A stretch of 64,000 nt of DNA, from contig JAWKRR010000030.1 of assembly GCA_041389525.1 (NCBI GenBank), positions 25,150 to 89,149 on the forward strand, given 5' to 3'. The position numbers were made by a program, and so were the translations under genes. This document shows, piece by piece, positions 7,578 to 16,044 of the stretch. How positions within the stretch are numbered: the stretch's first letter is position 1; the number at the start of each line of letters is the position of its first letter. Below the pieces are notes generated by a model. It was given only the letters and a program-made list of their open reading frames with translations. It was not told the DNA's origin and ran no database searches. Source of the DNA: JACKFB01 sp041389525 (GTDB taxonomy: Bacteria > Myxococcota_A > UBA9042 > PHBI01 > JACKFB01).

Positions 7578-9512
7578 CTAAGCTTGGACTTGGCGATACG
7601 CGCTATTCCCAATCATGTACCGCTGGTACTTCGCGAAGAACCAGAAGAAGTAGATCCCCATCGTGATCGAGGTCAGCAGCATCCCGACCAGCATAATAAG
7701 GAAGAGATCCTTGCCGTTGCCGGTGAACATGCCCTGATAAGCCCGCCCGCGGCTTCGCACCAGCGTGTGCTCCATGAAGAACTTCTTGAGCTTCACTTGG
7801 AACCAGACGCCGTAGATTCCGAAGGTGACCACGGTCAGCAGGTAGCCGACGATGAAGGTCTTGAAGAGGTTGCCGCCCGAACCGTGGAACTCGAAGTTCC
7901 CGATCTGCTGGCCGTTCGCCAGCATGGTCGTCCGCTCGCTCATCAGCTTCCGGACGCTGCAGATGAACCACGGCGCGTAGATGCCGAAGGTCACGAGGGT
8001 CAGCAGGTAGCCGACCACGCTGGCTTTCAGCAGATCCAAGCCCGTCATCCCGAAGCGGAGCTCGTACCGTGTGCCGTCTGACGACTGGCCGGCGGCCCGC
8101 TCGGTGAAGAAGCGGATGAGGTCGCACATGAACCAGAAGCCGTAGATACCCAGCGTGAGCAAGGTGAGGATGTAGCCCTTCAACCCGAGGATGAAGAGCT
8201 CTTTGCCCGACCCCTGGAACGCGAGGCGGGTCTGGCTGCGCGCCGTCGCCACGGTCGTCCGCGAGCTGGCGTATGACGCGAGCTTCACGATGAACCAGGG
8301 CATGTAGATGCCGAAGGTCACCATCGTCAGCACCATGCCGACGATGAGCTGACCGAAGAGCTCGCCGCCGGTCCCGGCGAAGCCCATGCTGACGTCGGCG
8401 CCGGGCGCGACCGCCACGGGGGGCATGGCCGCAGGGGCCTGGGCCTGCGCCGCGCCGCTGACGGCCTGCGGGCGCACGTCCTGAGCCCCCCCGCCGCCGC
8501 CGGCCGCCTCGCTTCCCCAAGCCGCCGCCTGCACGAAGGCCGTGGCCTCCGCCTCGACCTGCGCCGCCGCGGCGCGATTGCTGCCAGCGTCGCCACCGAC
8601 CGCGACCCGCGCCACCGGCTCGGCGCCGTCGGGCAGCCACGTCGCGCGGTCCTCGCTGGCGGTGTCAAACCCGTCGTCAGCCTGCAGGAACGCCGTCTTC
8701 TCGGCCTCGACCACGGCCGCCGCCGACGGACGCGACGCCGGCCGCGACGGGGGCGCCTCCTCCGCTTGCAGGAACGCCGTCTTCTCGACCACCTCCGCGG
8801 CGGGTGCCACCGGGCGCGACGGCGCGCGCGCGGGCTCAGGCTCGGCCTGCAAGAACGCCGTCTTCTCCATCGGCTCCTCGGCCACGGGCGCCGCGACCGG
8901 GCGCGACGGCGGCCGCGCGGGCTCAGGCTCAGCCTGCAAGAACGCCGTCTTCTCCATCGGCTCTTCGGCGGGCTGCGAGACCCCCGACCGCGCCGCCGCA
9001 GCCGCGATCTCCTCGCGCTGCCGCGGCTCCAGCTCGAAGCTGGCCGTCTGCAAGTGCATCGGCTTCGTGCGCGGGAAATCGTCGCCCCCGGACGCCGCCG
9101 GCGCGTCCAGATCGTCGTCCTCCAGAAACACCGGCTGCGCCATCACGGTCTTCTCGACCGGCTCGTCCGGCTCGAAGCTCGGCTGAGGCGCGCGCACGGG
9201 CGCTGCAGTGGCCGAGATCTTCGTGATCTCAAACCGGGTTCGGCCAATCTGAAAGAAGCCGCCCGCCGCCAAGGCGAATGGCTCCCGGACGATGCTGTTC
9301 TCGTACAGAACGCCGTTCGTGCTGCCCAAGTCGCGCACGGTCACGCGCCCGCCCGCGAACGCGAGCTCAGCGTGGCGACCCGACGCGCCGGCGTCCGCGA
9401 TGATGATGTCCCCGGTCTTGCGTCCGAGCACCGTGGTGGCAGCGTGAATCTCGCGCACCTCGGCCTCGCCCTCTGGCGGCGTGATCCGCAACACGAAGAA
9501 ATCCTGCGACAC
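7578..9512 (-). CDS. FHA-domain / DUF898 (YjgN-like) multi-pass membrane protein
   Basis: The 644-residue protein begins with a forkhead-associated domain (about residues 1-100; GRHAEL and DLGSTNG are the phosphothreonine-binding signatures). A disordered linker (about 110-370) follows with six Thr-containing repeats: EKTVMAQ, four copies of EKTAFLQA and EATAFVQA. The C-terminal half has five repeats of about 55 residues with the pattern GxLLTxxTxGIYxxWF, typical of DUF898/YjgN. AAAGGAGGT lies upstream with 5-nt spacing to the GTG at 9512, which fixes the start over the GTG at 9518. FHA domains bind phosphothreonine, so the repeats are plausible Ser/Thr-kinase targets; that is inference. Function is unknown beyond a membrane-anchored phospho-sensing role. 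Confidence 0.85.
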   Translation of the reverse strand: MSQDFFVLRITPPEGEAEVREIHAATTVLGRKTGDIIIADAGASGRHAELAFAGGRVTVRDLGSTNGVLYENSIVREPFALAAGGFFQIGRTRFEITKISATAAPVRAPQPSFEPDEPVEKTVMAQPVFLEDDDLDAPAASGGDDFPRTKPMHLQTASFELEPRQREEIAAAAARSGVSQPAEEPMEKTAFLQAEPEPARPPSRPVAAPVAEEPMEKTAFLQAEPEPARAPSRPVAPAAEVVEKTAFLQAEEAPPSRPASRPSAAAVVEAEKTAFLQADDGFDTASEDRATWLPDGAEPVARVAVGGDAGSNRAAAAQVEAEATAFVQAAAWGSEAAGGGGGAQDVRPQAVSGAAQAQAPAAMPPVAVAPGADVSMGFAGTGGELFGQLIVGMVLTMVTFGIYMPWFIVKLASYASSRTTVATARSQTRLAFQGSGKELFILGLKGYILTLLTLGIYGFWFMCDLIRFFTERAAGQSSDGTRYELRFGMTGLDLLKASVVGYLLTLVTFGIYAPWFICSVRKLMSERTTMLANGQQIGNFEFHGSGGNLFKTFIVGYLLTVVTFGIYGVWFQVKLKKFFMEHTLVRSRGRAYQGMFTGNGKDLFLIMLVGMLLTSITMGIYFFWFFAKYQRYMIGNSAYRQVQA

Positions 9513-9611
9513 GAACACCTCCTTTAGCTACGTGGCCCGAGTGTCGCAGGGGGTTCTGCGCTGCGCAAGGGTACCCGTTGCGCCCACTTCTGAGGCGCGT
9601 ACCCTCGTGTC

Positions 9612-10679
9612 ATGCGATTGCCACCGCCCGCCGCGCGCCGCCGCGCCCTGATTACGATTGCGCCCCTCCTGTCACTCGGGCTGCTCGTCGCCGCGTGCGA
9701 TTCGGGCGACGGCACTCCCGCCCGGCCCGTCCCCGCCGGCCACCCCTGCCCCGACGTCGCCATCCCACCGACGGAATCCTCCGTCTGGGCCGAGGCCTCC
9801 GAGACCGGCGCGCCGACGGTGCCGCTGACCCTGCTGATCCCTTTCGCCGACGGCGTCACGACCACGGTGAGCCAGGGAAATCAGCAAGGCCCGACGCACA
9901 CCGGGCGCCTCGCCTACGCCTGGGATTTCGACGCGGCGGTCGGCACCGCGGTGCACGCAGCCGCCCCGGGCATCGTCACCATCGCCCGCGACGACTCATC
10001 GGTCTCCGGCCCCGACGCGAGCTTCGAGGACGACGCCAACTACGTCCTGCTCGACCACGGCGGCGGCCTCTTCACGATGTACGCGCACCTGGGCGAGGGC
10101 GATGTCGTCGTGACCCCCGGCCAGACCGTCGCCGCCGGCGCGCTGCTCGGCTACACGGGGCTCAGCGGCCAGCTCACCGGCCCCCACCTCCACTTTCACG
10201 TCGAGAACCTCTGGAGCGACACCCTCCCCGCGCGCTTCGTCAGCCGCTCCGCGCCCTTCGACTGCTCTCGCGCCCCATCCCTCGGCGACGGCGTCTTTCG
10301 CCCGTCCGGACTCACCCCGCTGCTGGTCGCCCCCCTCGCGGAGAGCCAGGTCCCGACCGACGCCTTCGCCGACATGGGCGTCCGCAGCATCGAAGGCCTG
10401 CCCGCCCGCCTCTTTCGCCGCGATCACACCTACCGCCTCACCGGCCAGGTCGACCCCAAGCTCACGCGCCTCTTCCTGCTGGTCGTCCCCGAGGGCGGCG
10501 GCCCGGCGCTCTTCACCTACGAGAGCACGGTCACCCTCAACGGCTTCTTCGCGTCAGACCTGCGCTTCGACGCCGTCGGCGACAAGCTGCCCGCGGGGCG
10601 CTACGGCTGGGCCGTCATCGCCACCAATGACAAGAGCGTCACGGTGCCGCGCTCGATCCGGATGACCCTGCTGCCCTGA
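9612..10679 (+). CDS. M23-family peptidase (LytM/peptidoglycan endopeptidase-like) lipoprotein
   Basis: This 355-residue protein has a lipoprotein signal (LLSLGLLVAAC, Cys at about 29). The M23 metallopeptidase domain (about residues 80-215) shows the zinc ligands HTGRLAYAWDF (His and Asp), the HLGEGDVV turn and HLHFHV. M23 enzymes cleave peptidoglycan cross-bridges; some act as activators or scaffolds when ligands are missing, but here they look intact. The C-terminal ~140 residues are an extra domain I do not recognise. It is divergent from the FHA gene and convergent with the transporter that follows. Confidence 0.85.
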   Translation: MRLPPPAARRRALITIAPLLSLGLLVAACDSGDGTPARPVPAGHPCPDVAIPPTESSVWAEASETGAPTVPLTLLIPFADGVTTTVSQGNQQGPTHTGRLAYAWDFDAAVGTAVHAAAPGIVTIARDDSSVSGPDASFEDDANYVLLDHGGGLFTMYAHLGEGDVVVTPGQTVAAGALLGYTGLSGQLTGPHLHFHVENLWSDTLPARFVSRSAPFDCSRAPSLGDGVFRPSGLTPLLVAPLAESQVPTDAFADMGVRSIEGLPARLFRRDHTYRLTGQVDPKLTRLFLLVVPEGGGPALFTYESTVTLNGFFASDLRFDAVGDKLPAGRYGWAVIATNDKSVTVPRSIRMTLLP

Positions 10680-10695
10680 AGCTGCCCTAAGACAG

Positions 10696-12483
10696 TCAGC
10701 CCGCGACTGGGAAAAAGATGGGGATCAGCAAGGTCGCGACCACGAGCAGCAAGAGGTTCAGCGGCACCCCGACCCGCAGGAAGTCGCTGAAGCGGTAGCC
10801 GCCGGGGCCGTAAACCATCGCGTTCGTCTGGTAGCCCATGGGCGTCATGAAGCTCGCGGAGCATCCGAACATCACGGCGACCAGCAGGGCGTACGGGTTC
10901 GAGTCCGTGGCCGCCGCGACCTCCAGGGCGACCGGCGTCAGCACCACGGCGGCGGCGGCGTTGGACATGATCTCGGTCAGCAGCGACGAGAACAGGTAGA
11001 AGGCGCCGATGCCGATAGCCACCGGCAGCCCGTGCAAGACGCCGGAGATCAGCTCGGCGATGAGCTTGGCGCCGCCGGTCTCGTCCATGGCGATGCCCAG
11101 GGGGATGAGGCCGGCGAGCAGGGCGACGACGCTCCAGTCCAGGTCGGCGTAGAGCTCGCTGATGCGGATGCAGCGAAAGAACAGCATCGCCACCACCCCC
11201 GTCATGGCGGCGGCGAGGATGGAGGTCAGGCCGAAGCCGGCGACGGCGACGACGCTGACGAGGATGAGCGCCGCCAAGATCGCCTGCCAGCGGCTGGTCG
11301 GGCGCGGCTGGTCGCGCTCGCGCAGTGGCACCAGGCCGCGGATGCTCGCCAGGGTCTCCAGGGCCTCCGGGCGGCCATAGACCAGCAGCAGGTCGCCCAC
11401 GGCCAGCCGCACGTCGCCGAGCCGCGCGGGGACGAGGCGCCCGTGGTGCTGAATCCCCACCGCCACCACGTCATACCGGCTCTGAAATCGGATCTGCCGC
11501 AAGGTCCGCCCGGCCAGATGCGACGCCGGCCCGATCAGCAGCTCGACGAGGCGGCCCTCCGCGTCGCCCAGGTCCGGGTTCGCCGCCGCGATGTCGGCCG
11601 GGCTCGCCAGCTTCTGCTCGGTCGTCAGCAGCACGAGCTGCGCGCTGTGTCCGCGCACCAGCAGCAGGTCGCCCGCCTGAAGCTCCGGCCGCAACCCCGA
11701 GAAGGTCTGCCCCGTGCTCGCCCGATGCACCGCATGCACCAGCACGCCGTAAGTGTCGACCCAGCCCAGCGCGGCCACCGACTGCCCGATGCCGGGGCAC
11801 TCTTCGCTGACGACGAGCTCGGTCTCGAAGGCGCGCGCGTCGTAGCGCCCGGCGATGTCCCGCGGCGCCTCGCGCGTCGGCAGCAGCCACTGCCCCACCG
11901 TGAACAGGTAGACCAGTCCGACGCCCAGGTAGATCAGCCCCAGCGGCGCGATGGAGAACATCGACAGCTCGTCGAAGCCGCGGTTCTGCGCCATCCCGTG
12001 GACGACCAGGTTCGTCGAGGTCCCGATGAGGGTGACCGTGCCGCCGAGAATCGCCGAAAAGCTAAGCGGTATCAGGATTTTTGACGGCGAGCGCCCGTAG
12101 GATTGCGCGACGCGCAGCAGCACCGGCAGCAGCACCGCGACCACGGCGGTGTTGTTTAGAAAGGGCGAGACCGCGGCCGCAAGCGCGCAGAGCACGAAGA
12201 TGCGGAGGCGGGCGCCCCCGAGCGGCGCCTCGACGGCCCAGCGCCCGATGGCGCTCACCACCCCGCTCTTCTCGAGGCCAAGCCCCAGCACCAAAATCGC
12301 CGCCACGGTGACGGTGACGCGATTGGATAGGCCCGCCGTGGCCTGGTCCGCCGTGATGACGCCGCCCAGCAGCAGCAGCACCGGGATGCCGATGGCCACT
12401 TGGTCGATCGGCACCCGCTCGGTCATGAAGAGGATCAGCGCCAGGATCGTGACGCCGAAGACCCAGATGATGGCGAAATCCAT
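10696..12483 (-). CDS. SLC13/DASS-family transporter with two TrkA-C (RCK_C) domains
   Basis: This 595-residue polytopic permease has an N-terminal membrane block, a cytoplasmic insertion of two TrkA-C-like domains (about residues 205-385) and a C-terminal membrane block. The motifs SPFLNNTAVVAVLLP and GTSTNLVV are the SNT-type signatures of the divalent anion:Na+ symporter family, and a second half-site (MSNAAAAVVLTP) mirrors the first. Members with this RCK insertion transport sulfate, dicarboxylates or related anions; the substrate cannot be read from sequence. It is divergent from the his leader with about 160 bp between, and convergent with the M23 gene (16 bp between stops). Confidence 0.85.
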   Translation of the reverse strand: MDFAIIWVFGVTILALILFMTERVPIDQVAIGIPVLLLLGGVITADQATAGLSNRVTVTVAAILVLGLGLEKSGVVSAIGRWAVEAPLGGARLRIFVLCALAAAVSPFLNNTAVVAVLLPVLLRVAQSYGRSPSKILIPLSFSAILGGTVTLIGTSTNLVVHGMAQNRGFDELSMFSIAPLGLIYLGVGLVYLFTVGQWLLPTREAPRDIAGRYDARAFETELVVSEECPGIGQSVAALGWVDTYGVLVHAVHRASTGQTFSGLRPELQAGDLLLVRGHSAQLVLLTTEQKLASPADIAAANPDLGDAEGRLVELLIGPASHLAGRTLRQIRFQSRYDVVAVGIQHHGRLVPARLGDVRLAVGDLLLVYGRPEALETLASIRGLVPLRERDQPRPTSRWQAILAALILVSVVAVAGFGLTSILAAAMTGVVAMLFFRCIRISELYADLDWSVVALLAGLIPLGIAMDETGGAKLIAELISGVLHGLPVAIGIGAFYLFSSLLTEIMSNAAAAVVLTPVALEVAAATDSNPYALLVAVMFGCSASFMTPMGYQTNAMVYGPGGYRFSDFLRVGVPLNLLLLVVATLLIPIFFPVAG

Positions 12484-12643
12484 GCGACCCGCTCGTAAAT
12501 CGGTGTGGCGAACTCCCGACCCGCGGGCCGACGGCCGAGGGTGAATCAAAGCCGCTCCCCGACGCAAGGCGCGGCGGTTGAGGCGGGCGCGAGGCCGACT
12601 TTTCCGCTGGATACATCGCCTTCTCTGTGCCATAGCTGCGGCC

Positions 12644-12712
12644 ATGACGCGGCTCGAAGCCCATCTCCATTGCCATCACCACCCCCACGGGGGACGGTCG
12701 GCATTGGTCTAG
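12644..12712 (+). CDS. hisL: his operon leader peptide
   Basis: An ATG at 12644 opens a 22-codon frame ending in TAG at 12712. It reads MTRLEA, then HLHCHHHPH, then GGRSALV: six His codons within nine positions. This is the hallmark of his attenuation leaders (E. coli HisL also starts MTR and has seven consecutive His). Ribosome stalling at these codons under His limitation would change folding of the downstream RNA. The stop lies 108 nt before the hisG ATG, a spacing typical of attenuators. I see no strong ribosome-binding site. The peptide is too short for routine ORF calling, and its His run immediately before hisG makes chance unlikely. Confidence 0.85.
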   Translation: MTRLEAHLHCHHHPHGGRSALV

Positions 12713-12800
12713 GCGCGCGCGTTTCGCTCCCACCACGCTGGCCTCTCCCGACTGGAGCCGGCGTCTGGTCTCGCGACCTCGTCGGCGCCTGCCGCCCGAC
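12697..12800 (+). promoter_or_regulatory. Candidate his attenuator (alternating complementary segments)
   Basis: Between the leader His codons and hisG lie GTCGG (12697-12701), CCGAC (12748-12752), GTCGG (12781-12785) and CCGAC (12796-12800). In order these permit 1:2, 2:3 and 3:4 pairing, the classic pause/antiterminator/terminator layout. The 3:4 hairpin (GTCGGCG and CG.CCCGAC) can extend by two pairs with a bulge. No U-run follows, so termination would be atypical or replaced by translational control. The segments are only 5 nt in GC-rich DNA, so the folding is suggestive, not proven. The rest of 12484-12643 shows no gene. Confidence 0.45.
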
Positions 12801-12820
12801 ACCTGACGACGAGGAACTCG

Positions 12821-13699
12821 ATGACTGCCAATGATCCCCAGGCCGCCGCCGTGCGGATGGCCCTGCCCAAAGGCCGCATGCAAGACGGCGTGTTCTCGCT
12901 GCTCGGCGACGCTGGAATCCAGGTCCGCCTGAGCGAGCGCGGCTACCGCCCGACCATCTCGCTGCCCGGCTTCGACACCAAGATCCTCAAGCCGCAGAAC
13001 ATCGTCGAGATGCTGCACATGGGCTCGCGGGACCTCGGATTCGCAGGCGCGGACTGGGTCGACGAGCTGCAGGCCGAGCTGGTCGAGATGCTGGACACGG
13101 GGCTGGACCCGGTGCGCATCGTCGCCGCCGCCCCCAAAGAGATCGTCGTCAACGGGCGCCTCCCGACCACCCGCCTCGTCGTGGCGTCGGAGTACGACCG
13201 CATGACCCGCGCGTGGATCGAGCGCAAGGGCCTCAACGCCGTCTTCGTCCGCTCCTACGGCGCCACCGAGGTCTTCCCGCCCGAAGACGCCGACTGCATC
13301 GTCGACAACACCGCCACCGGCAGCACCCTGCGCGCCAACGGCCTCGAGATCGTCGACGAGCTGATGCGCTCGTCCACCCGCCTCTACGCGCACCCCCGCG
13401 CCCTCGACATCCCCGAGAAGCGCGCCACCATCGAGCACCTCGTGCTGCTGGTCCGCTCGGTCATCGAGGCCCGCCGCCGCGTCATGGTCGAGCTCAACGT
13501 CCCCGACGCCCAGCTCGAATCCCTCATCGAGGTCCTCCCCTGCATGCGCGAACCCACGGTCTCGCGCCTGCACGGCGAGGCCGGCTACGCGGTGAAGGCG
13601 GCCGTCCCCCGCGCCGACCTCCCGACGCTGATCCCCACGCTGAAATCCCGAGGCGGCACCGACATCGTCGTGTCCAACCTCGCCCAAATCGTCCCGTAG
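12821..13699 (+). CDS. hisG: ATP phosphoribosyltransferase (long form)
   Basis: The 292-residue enzyme catalyses step 1 of histidine biosynthesis, joining ATP and PRPP to phosphoribosyl-ATP. MALPKGRMQDG near the N-terminus, GADWVDEL and the PRPP-binding stretch DADCIVDNTATGSTLRANGL are characteristic. The last ~75 residues form the ACT-like HisG_C domain that binds histidine, so the long, feedback-inhibited form that works without HisZ is present. It is the first structural gene after the His-rich leader, and hisC starts 9 bp after its stop. Confidence 0.97.
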   Translation: MTANDPQAAAVRMALPKGRMQDGVFSLLGDAGIQVRLSERGYRPTISLPGFDTKILKPQNIVEMLHMGSRDLGFAGADWVDELQAELVEMLDTGLDPVRIVAAAPKEIVVNGRLPTTRLVVASEYDRMTRAWIERKGLNAVFVRSYGATEVFPPEDADCIVDNTATGSTLRANGLEIVDELMRSSTRLYAHPRALDIPEKRATIEHLVLLVRSVIEARRRVMVELNVPDAQLESLIEVLPCMREPTVSRLHGEAGYAVKAAVPRADLPTLIPTLKSRGGTDIVVSNLAQIVP

Positions 13700-13708
13700 G
13701 CGGCCCCC

Positions 13709-15451
13709 ATGACCGCGTCCAGCTCCGCCACCGCCCGCACCCTGCGCCCCTCCCCCGCCATCGCCGGCATGGCGCCCTACCGCGTCCCGCGCCACCCCGC
13801 GCCCGTCGACCTCGTCCTCGACGGCAACGAAGGCCGCCGCCCCTTCGCCGACGTCTGGCAGCCCCTGGCCGAGGCCGAGCCCGAGCTCATCCGCCGCTAC
13901 CCCAAGGCCACCCGCCTCGAGGAAGCCCTCGCCGTCGCCTACAGCCTCACCCCCGCCGAGGTGCTCGTGACCTCCGGCGGCGACGACGCGCTGGACCGCG
14001 CCGCCCGCGCCGTCCTGGCCCCCGGCCGCGAGCTCATCCTCCCGGTCCCCACCTTCGAGATGATCGGCCGCTACGCCACCCTCGTCGGCGCCGAGGTCCG
14101 CGAGATCCCCTGGCCCGACGGCGCCTACCCCACCGACCTGGTCATCGCCGCGATCACCGACGCCACCTCGGCGATCGCCATCGTCACGCCCAATAACCCC
14201 ACCGGCGCCGTGGCCACCGCCGACGACCTCCGCCGCCTCTCCGCCGCCGCGCCCCACGCCCTGCTGCTGGTCGACCTGGCCTACGGCGAGTTCGCCGACG
14301 AGGAGCTCACCTCCGTCGCCCTCGCACTCCCCAACGCCATCGTCTTCCGCACGCTGTCCAAGGCCTGGGGCCTCGCCGGCTTGCGCGTCGGGTACGCCCT
14401 GGGCCCCGCCGAGCTCATCGGCTGGCTGCGCTCGGCCGGCAACCCCTACGCAGTCTCGGCCGCGTCGATCCTGGTCGCCTGTCGCGAGTTCAGCCAGAAC
14501 CGCGAGTCCATGCGCGCCTTCGTCGCCCAGATCCGCAGCGAGCGGACCGCGGTGCACGCGCTGCTGACCGCCCTGCACGTCGACGCCCTGCCGTCGCAAG
14601 GCAACTTCGTCTTCTGCCGCACGCCACGGGCCGCCTGGCTGCGGGACGGACTCGCCGGCCTCGGCATCGGCGTCCGGGTCTGGCCAGGCCACCCGGAGCT
14701 CGACGGCACCTGCCGCATCACCTGCCCCGGGGACGCCGCCGATCTCGGGCGGCTCTGCTCCGGAATCACCGCGACCCTGGCACCCGAGGCCATCCTCTTC
14801 GACATGGACGGCGTGCTCGCCGACGTGTCGGGCAGCTACCGCCGCGCGATCATCGAGACCGCCAGGAGCTTCGGCGTCACCGTCGAGCCGGCCGCCATCG
14901 CCGAGGCCAAGGCCCGCGGAAACGCCAACAACGACTGGATTCTAACCCGCGAGCTCATGGCCCAGCGCGGCGTCGAGCAGAGCCTCGAGGCGGTCACCGA
15001 GCGCTTCGAGTCGCTCTACCAGGGCAGCGCCGAGACCCCCGGCCTGCGCCTCACCGAGCGCCTCGTCGGCGGCCGCCCGCTGCTGGAGCGCCTGTGCGAG
15101 CGCGTCCGCCTCGGCGTCGTCACCGGCCGCCCGCGCCGCGACGCGCGCCGATTCCTCGAAGAGCACGGTATCTCCGATCTCTTTGAGGTGGTCGTTTGCA
15201 TGGAAGACGGCCCGGCGAAGCCCGACCCGCACGTGGTCCGCGCGGCGCTGACAGGCCTCGGCGTCGAGCACGCCTGGATGATCGGCGACACGCCAGACGA
15301 CATCCGCGCCGCCCGCGCCGCCGGGGTGGTGCCGCTCGGCATCGTCGCCCCCGGTGAGTCGAACCCGGACGCCGTCACCACCTCGCTCTTCGCCACCGGC
15401 GCGGCGCGGGTGCTGGAGAGCTTGGACGCCCTCGAGGAGCTTCTGCCATGA
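13709..15451 (+). CDS. hisC: HisC aminotransferase fused to a HAD phosphatase domain
   Basis: The 580-residue protein has two enzymes. Residues ~20-355 are a PLP fold-type I histidinol-phosphate aminotransferase (TPNNPTGA; FRTLSKAWGLAGLRVGY with the PLP-binding Lys). Residues ~360-580 are a subfamily IA HAD hydrolase: ILFDMDGVLADVSG supplies the nucleophile Asp, VVTGRPRRDA motif II, and GPAKPDP plus IGDTPDDI motifs III/IV. The HAD part resembles the IGPD-associated HAD group. No separate histidinol-phosphatase gene is in the otherwise complete operon, so I infer that this domain does that step, which directly follows HisC. The 3' end overlaps hisB by ATGA. Confidence 0.88.
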   Translation: MTASSSATARTLRPSPAIAGMAPYRVPRHPAPVDLVLDGNEGRRPFADVWQPLAEAEPELIRRYPKATRLEEALAVAYSLTPAEVLVTSGGDDALDRAARAVLAPGRELILPVPTFEMIGRYATLVGAEVREIPWPDGAYPTDLVIAAITDATSAIAIVTPNNPTGAVATADDLRRLSAAAPHALLLVDLAYGEFADEELTSVALALPNAIVFRTLSKAWGLAGLRVGYALGPAELIGWLRSAGNPYAVSAASILVACREFSQNRESMRAFVAQIRSERTAVHALLTALHVDALPSQGNFVFCRTPRAAWLRDGLAGLGIGVRVWPGHPELDGTCRITCPGDAADLGRLCSGITATLAPEAILFDMDGVLADVSGSYRRAIIETARSFGVTVEPAAIAEAKARGNANNDWILTRELMAQRGVEQSLEAVTERFESLYQGSAETPGLRLTERLVGGRPLLERLCERVRLGVVTGRPRRDARRFLEEHGISDLFEVVVCMEDGPAKPDPHVVRAALTGLGVEHAWMIGDTPDDIRAARAAGVVPLGIVAPGESNPDAVTTSLFATGAARVLESLDALEELLP

Positions 15452-16044
15452 GCAACGCCGCCCCCCGCAAGGCCGAGATCGCGCGCACCACGCGCGAGAC
15501 CGATATCCGCTTGAGCCTGAGCCTCGACGGCACCGGCGACGCGAAGATCGCCACCGGCATCGGGTTTCTCGACCACATGCTGACCACGCTGACCAAGCAC
15601 TCCCGCTTCGACCTGGAGTTGACCTGCGAGGGCGACCTGCACGTCGACGGCCACCACACGACCGAGGACTGCGCGCTGGCGCTGGGCCAGGCGCTGGACG
15701 AGGCCCTGGGCGACCGCCGCGGCATCGCCCGCTTCGGCTACGCCTACGCTCCCCTGGACGAGGCGCTGTCCCGGGCGGTCATCGACCTCTCCGGCCGGCC
15801 TTGGCCCGTGGTCGAGCTGGGGCTGCGCCGCGAGCGGCTGGGCGACCTGGACACCGAGCTGCTGACCCACGTCTTTCAGTCGCTGGCGATGGCCTCCCGC
15901 TCGTCGATTCACGTGGACGTGTTGCGGGGCGACAACGATCATCACCGCGCTGAGAGCGCGTTCAAGGCGCTGGCTCTTGCGCTGCGGCAAGCCGTCACCC
16001 GCGACGGCACCGCCGAGATCCCCAGCACCAAGGGGGTGCTCTGA
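15448..16044 (+). CDS. hisB: Imidazoleglycerol-phosphate dehydratase
   Basis: This 198-residue monofunctional IGPD dehydrates imidazoleglycerol phosphate to imidazoleacetol phosphate. The metal-binding signatures are clear: GFLDHMLTTLTKHSRFDL, DGHHTTEDCALALGQAL and DNDHHRAESAFKALA. It lacks the N-terminal phosphatase domain of the bifunctional E. coli HisB, consistent with phosphatase activity being provided by the HAD domain of the upstream gene. The start codon overlaps the hisC-HAD stop, and its stop overlaps the hisH ATG, so translation is coupled. Confidence 0.97.
   Translation: MSNAAPRKAEIARTTRETDIRLSLSLDGTGDAKIATGIGFLDHMLTTLTKHSRFDLELTCEGDLHVDGHHTTEDCALALGQALDEALGDRRGIARFGYAYAPLDEALSRAVIDLSGRPWPVVELGLRRERLGDLDTELLTHVFQSLAMASRSSIHVDVLRGDNDHHRAESAFKALALALRQAVTRDGTAEIPSTKGVL

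Noticed and set aside
12062..14692. Minus-strand 876-codon frame across the his region
   Set aside because: Shadow of the GC-rich hisG and hisC genes; composition is Gly/Asp/Glu-rich with no domain.
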